64,000 nucleotides of DNA from NCBI RefSeq assembly GCF_022049065.2, contig NZ_CP095743.1, positions 2,309,001 to 2,373,000 of the forward strand, read 5' to 3'. A program made the position numbers and the translations under genes. Position 1 is the first letter of the stretch. Every line of letters begins with the position of its first letter. Source of the stretch: Niallia sp. Man26. GTDB taxonomy: Bacteria > Bacillota > Bacilli > Bacillales > Cytobacillaceae. Below the pieces are notes generated by a model. That model ran no database searches, was not told the origin of the DNA, and saw nothing but the letters and a program-made list of their open reading frames with translations. Shown here one piece after another: positions 55,086-64,000 of this stretch.

Positions 55086-55841
55086 ATGAATAAACAAGGA
55101 GACAGCTTTCCCATTCATGAAGCGGGCATGTACAATCTGTTAAGCGATTATTATAAGTATACAAATCCAGAACTTCATATTTACTATTACCAAAAACATC
55201 TTCAAAGCCTGAAAATGGCACTTCCGCAAAACATAACAGCAGATACGGAAAGGCAAGCAGAATACGGCAAAATCCGCTTTATCCATGCATCTGTTCAAAA
55301 GCCAGCTGTCGATATTTTCATCAATGGAGTAAAAATATTTAAAGAGGTACCCTTTAAAAGCACTACAAATGATATGACCCTGCCAGTAGGCCGCTATCAA
55401 ATAGACATTTATGAAACAGGGAAGATGGTTGATTCGCTCTGCAGCCAAAAAATCCTTGTAGAAAGTAACATCTATCATACTATTACCTTTTTAGAATCTG
55501 CCAATCAATATTTAAAGCTTTACTCCTACCGGGAAGATCCTTTTGTGCATGCAGCTGAAACAAAACTGCGTTTCATTCATCTTCATCCAAAATTACCAGC
55601 ATTAAATATTGCTGTCCAAAAAGGAGATGTTGTTTTTCCTGGTTTACACTTGAAGGCATCTACTTCTTACTTAGGGCTATACCCGATGACTGTCTATTTA
55701 GAAGCGCGAGATGCAGACACAAATAGACAAATTGCAACTCTTCCTCCTTTAACATTAAAGGAAAACAAAGCGTATTCTGCTTTGATTCTTGAAGGTTCCT
55801 CAGAGGAAGCTCCCACAGATATCTTGCTTATATCTATATAA
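55086..55841 (+). CDS. DUF4397-domain protein
   Basis: 251-aa protein with two DUF4397-like beta repeats: IRFIHASVQKPAVDIFINGVKIFKEVPF (~61-88) and LRFIHLHPKLPALNIAVQKGDVVFPGL (~162-188). No signal peptide is visible, unusual because many DUF4397 proteins are secreted. GGAGTG precedes the ATG. Divergent from rsgA. Function unknown. Confidence 0.75.
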   Translation: MNKQGDSFPIHEAGMYNLLSDYYKYTNPELHIYYYQKHLQSLKMALPQNITADTERQAEYGKIRFIHASVQKPAVDIFINGVKIFKEVPFKSTTNDMTLPVGRYQIDIYETGKMVDSLCSQKILVESNIYHTITFLESANQYLKLYSYREDPFVHAAETKLRFIHLHPKLPALNIAVQKGDVVFPGLHLKASTSYLGLYPMTVYLEARDADTNRQIATLPPLTLKENKAYSALILEGSSEEAPTDILLISI

Positions 55842-55870
55842 AAAAGGCAGAATATCCATTCTGCCTTTTT
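55841..55870. terminator. Bidirectional intrinsic terminator
   Basis: A 13-bp stem (55841-55853 with 55858-55870) between convergent genes. Confidence 0.88.
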
Positions 55871-55878
55871 ACAATTGA

Positions 55879-56463
55879 TTATTCCGTTGGCAGGAGCAAG
55901 TTGAAGCGAATTCGATTGTTTTCCAAATCAAATTCCTCTACTTCCGCCGCCATACCGTCGCCGATTTTCATATTAGTAAGATGCACATCAATAGTCTCAT
56001 CATCGGGATTAATATTAACCCATGATGGAAGCTTATACTGATTCTCAATAAATTTCATTACATAGGAAACGGGAAGAGACAGCTGTCCGATACTGATCGA
56101 TTTCTGTCTTAATGTAAGGTCCCCATTGTCCAATGGAATTGGTTCAAATGTAAGCTTCATTTCTATATCACTGCTAAAGATCGGCAAATAGCCAAAAAGC
56201 TCTACTTCGTCATTAAGATTTACTTCATAATGAACAGGCCCATTTAAGCCTTCTTTTTCCAAATAATTGTTGATAAGCAAAGTTAAGTCTTCTTTATTTG
56301 TTGTCACTTGAAACGGAATAACATCTTCGTTCTGTGAATCCACCCTGTCTGCCGATTTGTCAGCAGGTAAAAACACAAGGGTGACAAGGACTAACAGGAT
56401 AATTATATTGATGGTTGCTAATATTAAAAAAGCTGTTTTCCATTTTTTCTTAAACAAACTCAT
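55879..56463 (-). CDS. ypmS: YpmS-family membrane-anchored protein
   Basis: 194-aa DUF2140 protein. One N-terminal helix (AFLILATINIIILLVLVTLVFL), then an extracytoplasmic beta-rich domain (VHYEVNLNDEVELFGYLPIFSSDIEMKLTFEPIPLDNG). The same order as B. subtilis ypmR-ypmS. Its start overlaps the ypmR stop by 4 nt. Function unknown. Confidence 0.88.
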   Translation of the reverse strand: MSLFKKKWKTAFLILATINIIILLVLVTLVFLPADKSADRVDSQNEDVIPFQVTTNKEDLTLLINNYLEKEGLNGPVHYEVNLNDEVELFGYLPIFSSDIEMKLTFEPIPLDNGDLTLRQKSISIGQLSLPVSYVMKFIENQYKLPSWVNINPDDETIDVHLTNMKIGDGMAAEVEEFDLENNRIRFNLLLPTE

Positions 56464-57290
56464 TCTCCTCTGTTTTCTCTATTCAAGCGCTTCATTGCTA
56501 ATATTTCCCCAATCGCCTCTTCTTTTACTGTCTGATAAATTTCGTCAGCAATCAATTTATAGCCTTTATCGTTCGGATGAAAATAGTCTGTATAAAGAAG
56601 GTTTTCAGATGAATCAGCAAAAATGTGTTCAATGGGCACAAAATAAGTATTGTTATATAGAGTAAGAATATTTTCTCCCGACATATTCCATTCTGTCACA
56701 ATATCATTCATTTCATCCACGTCAGAAAACCATTTTGTAAAGGGATTATAAACACCAACGAGGACTATCGCAGCTTCTTGATTATCTTTGCGAATTTCCT
56801 TCAGTATATTATAAAGATTCGTCTCAAATGTCTTCATTTGCCCTGTAAAATCATCGAGCTGCAAATTTGAGATATGATCGCGAACAACTTTCATAATATC
56901 ATTGCCGCCTATTGTTAAAACAACCATATCTGCATCTCTGATGGAATTCTTGACTTCATCAGATTTAATTTTTTTGAGCAGCTGGTCTGTCCGATTGCCT
57001 TTAACACCAAAGTTGCTGATAGTGACGTTCCCTACTCCCTCTTCCTGCTTAAATAGTTGCTGCAGATAAGGGACATAGCCGCCTTTGCCAGTACTGTCAC
57101 CAACACCCTGTGTCAAGGAATCACCGGCTGCGACAACATTCAAGTCCTCCGATATAAAGCTTTCTGGGACTTCCTGCTTCATGGCTACAACCGTTTCTTT
57201 CGAATCATTCCTATGAAAGGAAGTGTTGGTTGTACAAGAAGTAAGCAAAAAAAGCGTTATAATTGAAATCAGTAAGGTAAATGGTCTCAT
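56460..57290 (-). CDS. ypmR: YpmR SGNH/GDSL lipoprotein esterase
   Basis: 276-aa lipoprotein (lipobox LLTSC). SGNH blocks: AAGDSLTQGVGD (nucleophile Ser), NFGVKGNRTDQLL (G block), TIGGNDIM (N block) and YTDYFHPNDKGYKLIA (Asp-His). Probable extracellular lipase or esterase on cell-surface substrates. Operon with ypmS. Confidence 0.92.
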   Translation of the reverse strand: MRPFTLLISIITLFLLTSCTTNTSFHRNDSKETVVAMKQEVPESFISEDLNVVAAGDSLTQGVGDSTGKGGYVPYLQQLFKQEEGVGNVTISNFGVKGNRTDQLLKKIKSDEVKNSIRDADMVVLTIGGNDIMKVVRDHISNLQLDDFTGQMKTFETNLYNILKEIRKDNQEAAIVLVGVYNPFTKWFSDVDEMNDIVTEWNMSGENILTLYNNTYFVPIEHIFADSSENLLYTDYFHPNDKGYKLIADEIYQTVKEEAIGEILAMKRLNRENRGE

Positions 57291-57299
57291 TGGCTAACA

Positions 57300-57522
57300 C
57301 CTACCTTTATTGCATTTTTAATCATTATAACATATGGATAAAAGAATGGTTTTTACATTTTTATCCTTCTACCATTAGGCCAAAACTATGCAAATACTTT
57401 TTGCCTTTATTGAAAAAAGACCTATTCATTAGGCCTTATATTGTTTTACAGAATGAATGATAGGTAAAAAATAGCTAAAACATTTAGTATGTATGATTGA
57501 ATAGGCATTTGAAAACAAGCAC
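57300..57522. other. Intergenic region downstream of the kinase gene
   Basis: About 220 AT-rich nt between the kinase gene and ypmR. It should carry the ypmR promoter. The segment 57413-57436 has AGACCTATT/AATAGGTCT-like symmetry with only weak termination features. Confidence 0.35.
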
Positions 57523-59082
57523 TTAACTATATAGTGGGATATAAACCTTAAAAGTTGTACCCTTGCCTTTTTCACTTTCGACTTCAATCTTGCCTTTCAT
57601 TTGTTCAATCATTTGATAGCTGACCATCAATCCCATGCCAGTACCCTTTTCTTTTAAGGAATAAAAAGCTGTTCCTAGTCTGCCTAATTCCTCTTCTGTC
57701 ATTCCAATACCCGTGTCCTTAATTTCAAAAACCCCAAAACCAGCTTTTTTGTATAAACACACGCTTAACACACCTCCGTTAAGCATGGATTCTATTCCAT
57801 TTTTAAGAATATTGATCAGCACTTGCTTCAATTCACTGCTGTTTGCGCGTATATAAACCTGCTGGATGTCACGTTCAAAAGTAATGCTTTTCGACATCAA
57901 TGCATAAGAATGCATTAAGTCAATTACCTTCATGATTAAATCTTCTCCATCGACTTTTTCACTTTGTTCAATTCCAGGCTTCGCTAAAGATAAGTAATCA
58001 TTAATAATTGTCTCTGCTCTGTTCATTTCTTCAATCATAAGCTTTATGTACATTCGTTCCTCTTCACTAATATGTTCTTTAGCAAGAAATATCTGCAGGA
58101 AACCTTTAACAACAGTCATTGGATTTCTTATTTCATGGGCTACAGAGGCTGCTAATTGGCCAATCGCATTCATTTTTTCCGCACGCTGCAGCTCCCGGTG
58201 GATTTTCGTGTAGTTCATAATATTGTCCATCTCGTTTAAAGCTTCTTCTACTGAATTCAGCTCAATATCCCGAGACAATGTCCCTAATTCTTTCGAGGTT
58301 TTAGAAAGTCTTGTAAAAAGCATAGCAAGCTTTCTAACCATTTCGTTAAGACTGTCGCTGATTGCCCTTATATCGGATGCATGATGGCTGTTTAGCTCCA
58401 CTTCCAAATTGCCGCTGCTAATCTCCTTAAGTCCCCATATTACCTCTTTTAAAGGCAATAGAAGCTTGCTGATTGCTCTTTTCGTATAGATAAACAGAAG
58501 TGCAGCCAAAAACAAGAATAGAACCACAAGCCACAATGACAGCTTGTGAATGCTGCTAAACAAACTATCTGCTGAAATATCCATTCCTATCGCGCCGATA
58601 ACATTCATGCGCTCGTCTGTTATAGGTATGAATGCAGTATAAATATGGCTGCCATTCTCCTTGCGGAAGCCGCTGTAATCCGGAATTTTTATTAGAGGAA
58701 TTTTGCTCGTTAACGCTGCACTGCTTGATGTGAAATAGGCTCCATCTTGTTGAAGGACTGACCATTCCTTGCAGGAGGAAGCTTCGTCATATATACAAAT
58801 ATATGTTTGAAGCACTTTTTCTTGTTGGAATGTATAGCTCGATAAGAGGTGTTCCTTATCATCATCACTCATAGAGCCGCTGGCGTAAAACTCCCCATCC
58901 GTTAAATGGTGCGCTGCAAAGTTTAACAGACTGTCCGTGTGTTCAGAGACTGCTTTCTTCCACTCATGAGAAGTGATGACATAGATGGATATTATTGCAG
59001 CAATTAACAGGAAAAAAGGCATACAAAAAGAGAATAATTGAATTTTATTTAAAAGAGGAAATTGCTTCACTTTTTTCATCAT
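57523..59082 (-). CDS. Orphan sensor histidine kinase with extracellular sensor and HAMP
   Basis: 519-aa membrane kinase. Helices at ~17-38 and ~180-200 flank an extracellular sensor of ~140 aa. HAMP ~200-255. H-box SVAHEIRNPMTVVKGFLQIF with His316, N box NILKNGIESML, G boxes DTGIGMTEEE and GTGMGL. The catalytic part resembles sporulation kinases (KinA-E), and no response regulator is adjacent, as for the kinase at 27157. Start at 59082 after GGTGGG. Confidence 0.85.
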   Translation of the reverse strand: MMKKVKQFPLLNKIQLFSFCMPFFLLIAAIISIYVITSHEWKKAVSEHTDSLLNFAAHHLTDGEFYASGSMSDDDKEHLLSSYTFQQEKVLQTYICIYDEASSCKEWSVLQQDGAYFTSSSAALTSKIPLIKIPDYSGFRKENGSHIYTAFIPITDERMNVIGAIGMDISADSLFSSIHKLSLWLVVLFLFLAALLFIYTKRAISKLLLPLKEVIWGLKEISSGNLEVELNSHHASDIRAISDSLNEMVRKLAMLFTRLSKTSKELGTLSRDIELNSVEEALNEMDNIMNYTKIHRELQRAEKMNAIGQLAASVAHEIRNPMTVVKGFLQIFLAKEHISEEERMYIKLMIEEMNRAETIINDYLSLAKPGIEQSEKVDGEDLIMKVIDLMHSYALMSKSITFERDIQQVYIRANSSELKQVLINILKNGIESMLNGGVLSVCLYKKAGFGVFEIKDTGIGMTEEELGRLGTAFYSLKEKGTGMGLMVSYQMIEQMKGKIEVESEKGKGTTFKVYIPLYS

Positions 59083-59197
59083 GTTACCCACCAAATCCTT
59101 TTAATTCCTTTTTCTAGAAATATAACTAAAAGAATTCGACAGAATTAAACGAAATTCCTCTTATTCCGCTAACTTTTTTTATGAAAGAAGGAGACGT

Positions 59198-59356
59198 TTA
59201 ATTGTCCCCTTTCATTTTAGCGAGTTGCTCCTCATATAAATTTCTTAATATATAGACTTTATATAACTCTAATTTTCTTTGTTCTTGTGGATGCCGGTTC
59301 AACCCTAACTCTTTTAATCGGGCAACATACCAGCCTTTTGAACCATAATATGCCAT
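59198..59356 (-). CDS. Small basic protein, YflJ/DUF2639-like
   Basis: 52-aa protein MAYYGSKGWYVARLKELGLNRH... to ...KMKGDN. The opening and the Lys-Leu-rich helix resemble the YflJ (DUF2639) peptides of Bacilli. GGGGGAGA precedes the ATG by about 5 nt. Too short for usual gene-finding thresholds, but ribosome binding site and composition support it. Confidence 0.65.
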   Translation of the reverse strand: MAYYGSKGWYVARLKELGLNRHPQEQRKLELYKVYILRNLYEEQLAKMKGDN

Positions 59357-59441
59357 TATTCTCTCCCCCTAAAAAAAAGATCCCCTTTACACTATATGTT
59401 AATAGGTTATTTCCTATGACCTAAAGCTGTGTACAAAAAAA

Positions 59442-59465
59442 AGAGATTGATTAATATCAATCTCT
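59442..59465 (-). terminator. Intrinsic terminator after degV
   Basis: A 9-bp stem (59442-59450 with 59457-59465) followed on the minus strand by T8. Confidence 0.85.
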
Positions 59466-59473
59466 AAAAAAAG

Positions 59474-60316
59474 CTATTCCGCATAATAGCTAAAACCTAA
59501 AGCTCCTTGACCTGTGTGTGTGCTAATAACAGGTGTTGTGAAATCAATTTCTATTTTATTAAACCCTGAAACTTTTTCGATTGCATCTGAAAGCATTTTC
59601 GCATAATCAAGGCTGTCGGCATGAGTTATGCCTACTCTTTTAATCGTTTTCCCAAAGCATTCCTCCGCGAACGCATTTGCTAAGAACTTTACTGCCTGTG
59701 CTCTGCTTCGCACTTTTGTAACGGGTGTGTATACTCCGTCTTCCAAGGAGGCGATCGGCTTAATGTTTAAGAGTGAACCTATAAAGGCTTTTCCTTTACC
59801 AATCCTTCCACCTTTAATTAGGTTTTCAAGGGTATCGACGACAACAAATAATTTAGTATGCTTTTTGACATGCTGAATTTTTGCTAATATGTCCTCTTTA
59901 TCGACACCGTTTTGTGCCATCATAGCAGCCTCAATAACTTGGAAGGATAAGGCTTTAGAAATATACTCAGAATCAATTACGGTAACATCTGCCTCTGTTA
60001 GTGCTGCAGCGCTTCTTGCAGAGTCAACTGTTCCGCTCATTCCTCCAGTCATATGGATGGAAATAACCGTATATCCTTCGTCTGCCAATTTATTATACGT
60101 TTCAAGAAAAACTCCCACTGGAGGTTGGGATGTTTTCGGAAGGTTTTCTGCTTCCTTCATTTTTTGAATAAATTCTGCTGGGTTTATATCTACTCTATCT
60201 AAAAAGGTTTCTCCGTTTATTGATATTGATAACGGGATTACTTCAATGTCATATTTTTCAATTAATTCTGATGCCAAATCTGCCGTTGAGTCTGTAACAA
60301 TTTTAATCTTTTTCAT
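59474..60316 (-). CDS. DegV-family fatty-acid-binding protein
   Basis: 280-aa cytosolic protein binding long-chain fatty acids, in Firmicutes the FakB partner of fatty-acid kinase FakA. Visible: IVTDSTADLASELI (~5-18), KTSQPPVGVFLETY and SIHMTGGMSGT with the carboxylate-contact Ser/Thr, VDTLENLIKGGRIGKG, and THTGQGALGF at the end. No fakA is adjacent. Confidence 0.9.
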   Translation of the reverse strand: MKKIKIVTDSTADLASELIEKYDIEVIPLSISINGETFLDRVDINPAEFIQKMKEAENLPKTSQPPVGVFLETYNKLADEGYTVISIHMTGGMSGTVDSARSAAALTEADVTVIDSEYISKALSFQVIEAAMMAQNGVDKEDILAKIQHVKKHTKLFVVVDTLENLIKGGRIGKGKAFIGSLLNIKPIASLEDGVYTPVTKVRSRAQAVKFLANAFAEECFGKTIKRVGITHADSLDYAKMLSDAIEKVSGFNKIEIDFTTPVISTHTGQGALGFSYYAE

Positions 60317-60456
60317 TTCACACTTCCCTTAGTAAAAATCTTGCCTTTTGTAAAGCGTTTTCTTAAACTAAAATTATACATCATTAGTCCTATAAATGGC
60401 AAGCAGAATCCTAAACTGGCAATCTGGCAATAAAACACCGTCTACAACTATATAAA

Positions 60457-60481
60457 AAACCCCTAATGGAATCAGGGGTTT
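60457..60481 (-). terminator. Intrinsic terminator after ilvA
   Basis: An 8-bp stem (60457-60464 with 60474-60481) followed on the minus strand by TTTTTATA. Confidence 0.82.
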
Positions 60482-60502
60482 CTCTAAAAACTGTTAACGC
60501 CT

Positions 60503-61768
60503 TTATACAAGCAAGTTAAACAGGTTTGAATCCTTATTCAGCTCTGTATACGGAAAGCCTTTCAGATCCATTCTTTCAATAAGTCCTTTATAGTCTTCTC
60601 TGTGCTTCAGCTCCAAGCCGACTAATGCTGGACCATTTTCTTTATTGTTCTTTTTGATATATTCAAATCTTGTTATATCATCATCAGGACCGAGAACCTC
60701 ATCAAGAAATTCCCTAAGTGCTCCTGCTCTTTGCGGGAAGTTAACGATGAAATGGTACAACAGCCCTTCATATAATAATGATCTTTCCTTAATGTCCTGC
60801 ATTCTGTCAATATCATTATTTCCGCCGCTTATAACAACAACAACATTCTTGCCTTTAATCTTGTCCTTATATAAGTCCAACGCTGCGACAGGAAGCGCTC
60901 CGGCTGGCTCTGCTACGATTGCGTGCTCATTATAAAGAGAAAGAATCGAAGTACATACCTTTCCTTCCGGAACGAGCAGGATATCCTCGAGCAGCTGTTT
61001 ACATACATCATAGCTTTTCTCCCCAACACGCTTAACAGCAGCACCGTCAACAAACTTATTAATTTTATCTAGTGTAATAACTTTGCGCTGCAGAACCGAT
61101 TCTTTCATCGAAGGTGCTCCGGCAGGTTCGACACCGATCATTTTTGTCCCAGGTGAAACACCTTTAATATAAGTGCTTAACCCTGCCATCAGCCCGCCAC
61201 CGCCGATGCTTGCAAACACATAATCGACAGGCTCCTCGATGTCATTCATGATTTCAATGCCTACCGTTCCTTGACCTGCAATGACATGCTCATCATTGAA
61301 CGGATGGATGAACGCTCTTTCTTCCTGTGTTGCACATGCGACTGCTTCTTCATAGGAGTCATCAAACGTATCACCTACAAGAACGACCTCTACATTACTT
61401 TTCCCGAACATCTTCACCTGCGTTACTTTTTGTTTCGGTGTTGTTGCAGGCATAAAGATTTTCCCGTGCACACCTAAATATCTGCAGGCATATGCCACTC
61501 CTTGTGCATGGTTGCCAGCACTCGCACAGACTACTCCATTTTTCATCTTTTCTTTTTCCTGCATGACCATAGAATAAAAGGCCCCTCTTAATTTAAAGGA
61601 ACGCACATGTTGTAAGTCTTCTCTTTTCAGATAGATATTACAATCATATTTTTCTGACAATCTATGATTTTTTTGTAAAGGAGTATGGGCCACTATGTCT
61701 TTAATTCGCTGGTACGCAATCAGAATATCCTCCAACTGCACCGTTTTTTTCATTACATTTTGTTCCAT
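60503..61768 (-). CDS. ilvA: Threonine deaminase IlvA
   Basis: PLP-dependent dehydratase making 2-oxobutanoate from threonine, first step of isoleucine synthesis. 421 aa. The PLP lysine is in REDLQHVRSFKLRGAF; the cofactor phosphate loop is IGGGGLMAG. A C-terminal single regulatory ACT-like domain (FIVNFPQRAGALREFLDEVLG) provides isoleucine feedback. Start at 61768 after GAGGGTG. Separate from any ilv operon, as in B. subtilis. No T-box was seen in its short leader. Confidence 0.95.
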   Translation of the reverse strand: MEQNVMKKTVQLEDILIAYQRIKDIVAHTPLQKNHRLSEKYDCNIYLKREDLQHVRSFKLRGAFYSMVMQEKEKMKNGVVCASAGNHAQGVAYACRYLGVHGKIFMPATTPKQKVTQVKMFGKSNVEVVLVGDTFDDSYEEAVACATQEERAFIHPFNDEHVIAGQGTVGIEIMNDIEEPVDYVFASIGGGGLMAGLSTYIKGVSPGTKMIGVEPAGAPSMKESVLQRKVITLDKINKFVDGAAVKRVGEKSYDVCKQLLEDILLVPEGKVCTSILSLYNEHAIVAEPAGALPVAALDLYKDKIKGKNVVVVISGGNNDIDRMQDIKERSLLYEGLLYHFIVNFPQRAGALREFLDEVLGPDDDITRFEYIKKNNKENGPALVGLELKHREDYKGLIERMDLKGFPYTELNKDSNLFNLLV

Positions 61769-61893
61769 ATCCACACCCTCATTTCACAGCTTTTAATTTG
61801 TACATTATAACATGACAGAGAAGGAAATCCATCATAATAATTCTAAATTTTTTGTTTTTTCTCTACAAATCAATCGTTGGAATCAGAAAATTT

Positions 61894-62595
61894 TTATGAT
61901 TTAAAATACATGTCAAATAGCAATAATGCTAAAATATAGACATCCTGATCGTCATTAACCGTTATTGTATGAACACCACTGACTAGATTGTTTCTTTTGA
62001 TGCTGCCGACAACTTTATTGTCACACATCATTTTAGCTTCTCCATTGATTGTTCTTGAAGTGATGGTGAATCCTTCCTCACCTAACGTTCCTCTCATGGA
62101 TTCCTTCAGATGAACAGCATTTTTCAAGTTAAAAACAGTCGCTGCTTTTCCGAACAATTCTCCATTTTTAAGCCAGCTTTCATTGTTTGCCAGTAATTTC
62201 TCCCGCTCCCATTCTACGCTATACACATTGTCACCAATCGAAAGTCTAAAGGATAAATACCATGGCGCTTTTCCTTCTATACAGCTGTCTACTACTCTGT
62301 GCCAGCGCTTTGTAAATAGGCGCTGATAGACACCCTTTTGCTCTTTTCCTTTAAATAGAGGTTTTGGTGTGTGCAGAAATTTTTGCAGCACATAAATAGA
62401 CCAGTTCTCTGTGTTAGCCGGTATATAAGCCTGTTCCTTTTTGGAAAGAATGTTCGCAACGATATACAGCACAACAGCAGCAACTAAGGAGAGCGATGCT
62501 ATCATAATTGTTGTCACATCAATCTGTCCGATGATAAAATACCTGACGACAGTACCAGAGAGTATTAGGAAAAACAGAATATATAAATGCAGCAA
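61894..62595 (-). CDS. Hypothetical membrane protein
   Basis: 233-aa protein with two N-terminal helices (~3-22, ~28-50) and a cytosolic or extracellular region with alternating hydrophobic strands (FGKAATVFNLKNAVHLKESMRG, GSIKRNNLVSGVHTITV) and a short final helix (DVYILALLLFDMYF). The layout resembles the protein at 30778 and might represent tubby/LURP-one-like domains; not established. Function unknown. Confidence 0.65.
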   Translation of the reverse strand: MLHLYILFFLILSGTVVRYFIIGQIDVTTIMIASLSLVAAVVLYIVANILSKKEQAYIPANTENWSIYVLQKFLHTPKPLFKGKEQKGVYQRLFTKRWHRVVDSCIEGKAPWYLSFRLSIGDNVYSVEWEREKLLANNESWLKNGELFGKAATVFNLKNAVHLKESMRGTLGEEGFTITSRTINGEAKMMCDNKVVGSIKRNNLVSGVHTITVNDDQDVYILALLLFDMYFKS

Positions 62596-62716
62596 AGCAT
62601 TTCCCCTCCTTTTCTCTTCTTTATGTACGAGTCAAGTAAGCTTTTAGTTTCCATTTTATTGCTTCATTTGTTTTAATTGCTTCAATCCAGTAAAATAAAC
62701 AAGAAGGAGGGATCGA

Positions 62717-63340
62717 ATGAAATTCTCTGTAAAAGAAGAAATTGCTAACAGCATCACCCATGGAATCGGCTTACTATTAAGTATTCCAGCGCTTGTTTTT
62801 TTAATTGTTAATGCAGCTGAAACAGAAAATCCGTGGAGGATTGTCAGCTTTTCGATTTTCGGTACGACCATGCTGCTCCTGTATCTATGCTCGACTCTTC
62901 TTCACAGCACAACATATGAAAAACTGAAGGATTTTTTTGAAATCCTGGACCATTCTGCCATCTATTTGCTCATCGCAGGGACATACACACCCTTTTTGCT
63001 TGTAGCTATTAGAGGACCCCTTGGCTGGACATTGTTCGGAATTGTTTGGGGACTTGCTGTTGCCGGAATTGTCTTTAAATGTTACTTTGTGAAAAAGTTT
63101 ATTGTCGCATCCACCATCTTGTATGTTATTATGGGCTGGCTGATTGTTTCAGCGATAGTTCCTTTATTTCAGGCTATCGGAACACAAGGTGCGGTGCTGC
63201 TCGTAATTGGCGGTATCCTTTACACAATCGGCAGCATCTTTTATGTACTGCAAAAGACACCTTACTTCCATGCGATCTGGCATGTTTTCGTCTTAGCTGG
63301 AAGCTCGTTCATGTATTTTTGTATCTTATTTTATGTATAA
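62717..63340 (+). CDS. yplQ: Hemolysin III/TrhA family membrane protein (YplQ)
   Basis: 207-aa protein with seven helices of the PAQR/hemolysin III family. Diagnostic: NSITHGIGLLLSI (first His), CSTLLHSTTYEKLKDFFEILDHSAIYLLIAGTYTP and HAIWHVFVLAGSSFMYF, the His/Asp set binding zinc. In E. coli and Bacillus TrhA homologues affect membrane energetics and lipid state; haemolysis is doubtful. GAAGGAGG precedes the ATG. It lies between ilvA and dfrA as in B. subtilis. Confidence 0.93.
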   Translation: MKFSVKEEIANSITHGIGLLLSIPALVFLIVNAAETENPWRIVSFSIFGTTMLLLYLCSTLLHSTTYEKLKDFFEILDHSAIYLLIAGTYTPFLLVAIRGPLGWTLFGIVWGLAVAGIVFKCYFVKKFIVASTILYVIMGWLIVSAIVPLFQAIGTQGAVLLVIGGILYTIGSIFYVLQKTPYFHAIWHVFVLAGSSFMYFCILFYV

Positions 63341-63371
63341 AAAAACCAAATCAGCAGCTGATTTGGTTTTT
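63341..63371. terminator. Bidirectional intrinsic terminator
   Basis: A 14-bp stem (63341-63354 with 63358-63371) between convergent genes. Confidence 0.9.
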
Positions 63372-63374
63372 TTC

Positions 63375-63863
63375 TTAGCTTTTTCGTTCATAAACAAGGA
63401 AGCGGTAATCATAATCATTCTGTTCATTTCTAATCCCTTTTTCTTCACTGATAACACGCCATTCATTCCAGTCAATTTCGGGGAAATAAGTATCTGCCTC
63501 AAATTCACCACTGATTTCCGTTATGTACATTCTGTCTGTAATTTCAAGCGTTTCTTTAAATATTTCTGAGCCGCCAATAATAAAGATTTCCTCATCCTTC
63601 GTTGCCTGCCAACTATTGAATTCAGCAATGGAATACAGAACGGTACAGCCTTCACAAGAATAGTGCCTGTCTCTTGTCAGTATAACGTTTTCGCGATTAG
63701 GCAGATTCCGCCCGATAGAATCCCGCGTTTTTCTACCCATGACTATAGGATGTCCTGTTGTTACTTTCTTGAAGTACTTTAAATCTTCCGGCAGATGCCA
63801 AGGCAATTGGTTATTAAACCCTATTGCCTGCTTGTCATCCATCGCTACGATCATGGAAATCAT
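63375..63863 (-). CDS. dfrA: Dihydrofolate reductase DfrA
   Basis: Reduces dihydrofolate to tetrahydrofolate with NADPH. 162 aa. [35 protein letters not shown] is the family opening, with GNN/W for substrate binding; [12 protein letters not shown] and [12 protein letters not shown] are cofactor motifs. Its ATG overlaps the thyA stop (ATGA), so the two are coupled. Target of trimethoprim-type antifolates. Confidence 0.97.
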   Translation of the reverse strand: MISMIVAMDDKQAIGFNNQLPWHLPEDLKYFKKVTTGHPIVMGRKTRDSIGRNLPNRENVILTRDRHYSCEGCTVLYSIAEFNSWQATKDEEIFIIGGSEIFKETLEITDRMYITEISGEFEADTYFPEIDWNEWRVISEEKGIRNEQNDYDYRFLVYERKS

Positions 63864-64000
63864 ACACTTACCACTCCTTTAATATGAGGATGTGCTTCAT
63901 AGTTAACTATTTCAAAATCTTCATATTTGAATGAGAATATATCTTTCACATCTTTATTCATCACAAGCTGCGGCAGCGGCTTTGGTTCTCTAGTAAGCTG
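63860..64000 (-). CDS. thyA: Thymidylate synthase, 3' end (cut by window edge)
   Basis: The last ~46 codons of thymidylate synthase, read on the minus strand: [43 protein letters not shown] then TGA. These match the C-terminal folate-binding end of ThyA, with the terminal valine. It forms a thyA-dfrA operon with a 4-nt overlap. The rest of the gene lies outside the window. Confidence 0.92.
   Translation of the reverse strand, partial: QLTREPKPLPQLVMNKDVKDIFSFKYEDFEIVNYEAHPHIKGVVSV

Noticed and set aside
61775..61893. T-box leader of ilvA
   Set aside because: The gap is only ~120 nt and contains no T-box strand or terminator.

Overview
The window is AT-rich chromosomal DNA from an endospore-forming member of the Bacillaceae. 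The evidence is the gene set (Spo0M, YozE, YozD, the YpmR-YpmS-MsrAB-IlvA-YplQ-DfrA-ThyA neighbourhood, CshA, GlpFKD with GlpP, Ku/LigD, KinB-like kinases), strong GGAGG ribosome binding sites, frequent GTG/TTG starts and sigma-A promoters. A Niallia/Cytobacillus-like lineage is plausible, but I cannot fix the genus. No rRNA, complete tRNA, CRISPR array, prophage or intact insertion sequence was seen. Most genes lie on the minus strand and are separated by clear intrinsic terminators.

Layout. 1-5.4 kb: the end of an LrgB-type membrane protein, then a cold-stress group (YdjO-like protein, two Csp proteins, the DEAD-box helicase CshA) and folD behind a ZTP riboswitch. 5.6-6.1 kb: an apparently uncharacterised ~440-nt RNA gene with its own promoter and terminator. 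6.1-11.8 kb: glycerol uptake and catabolism (glpP, glpF, glpK, glpD) with GlpP-type leader terminators and a cre site, plus a PAP2 phosphatase. 11.9-18.5 kb: NHEJ repair genes (ku, a LigD-type polymerase, a separate ATP-dependent ligase) surrounding an Mga/AtxA-like regulator, a DegU-like regulator without its phospho-acceptor aspartate, and an HD-GYP protein. 18.6-26.2 kb: azoreductase, dapF, a frameshifted EAL/HDOD gene, a purine permease, and a reduced riboflavin operon (ribE-ribB-ribH) under an FMN riboswitch. 26.3-37 kb: EcsC-like protein, orphan kinase, an MmyB-type regulator facing a fabF paralogue, membrane and lipid proteins, a GNAT gene behind an unusual T-arm-containing leader, and an MscS channel. 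37-42 kb: MATE exporter, a decayed HD-GYP gene, two Hsp20 proteins, a second GNAT gene and a CAP protein. 42-51 kb: zinc-ribbon protein, secreted protein, CobW GTPase, then ctpA-ldcB-deoD, spo0M, yozD, yodN and yozE. 51-64 kb: SGNH esterase, msrA/msrB, an rsgA gene behind a leader-peptide attenuator, ypmR/ypmS, a second orphan kinase, degV, ilvA, hemolysin III, dfrA and the 3' end of thyA.

The most interesting signals are regulatory RNAs: the leader peptide with mutually exclusive helices before rsgA (54.8-55.0 kb), the tRNA-T-arm-containing leader of the GNAT gene (34.6-34.8 kb), and the ~440-nt RNA at 5.6-6.1 kb. At the protein level: the split LigD with an extra OB-like domain, the MmyB regulator/KAS II pair with a helically phased repeat in the promoter, the response regulator lacking its phospho-acceptor aspartate, and two damaged genes of cyclic-di-GMP-related families.
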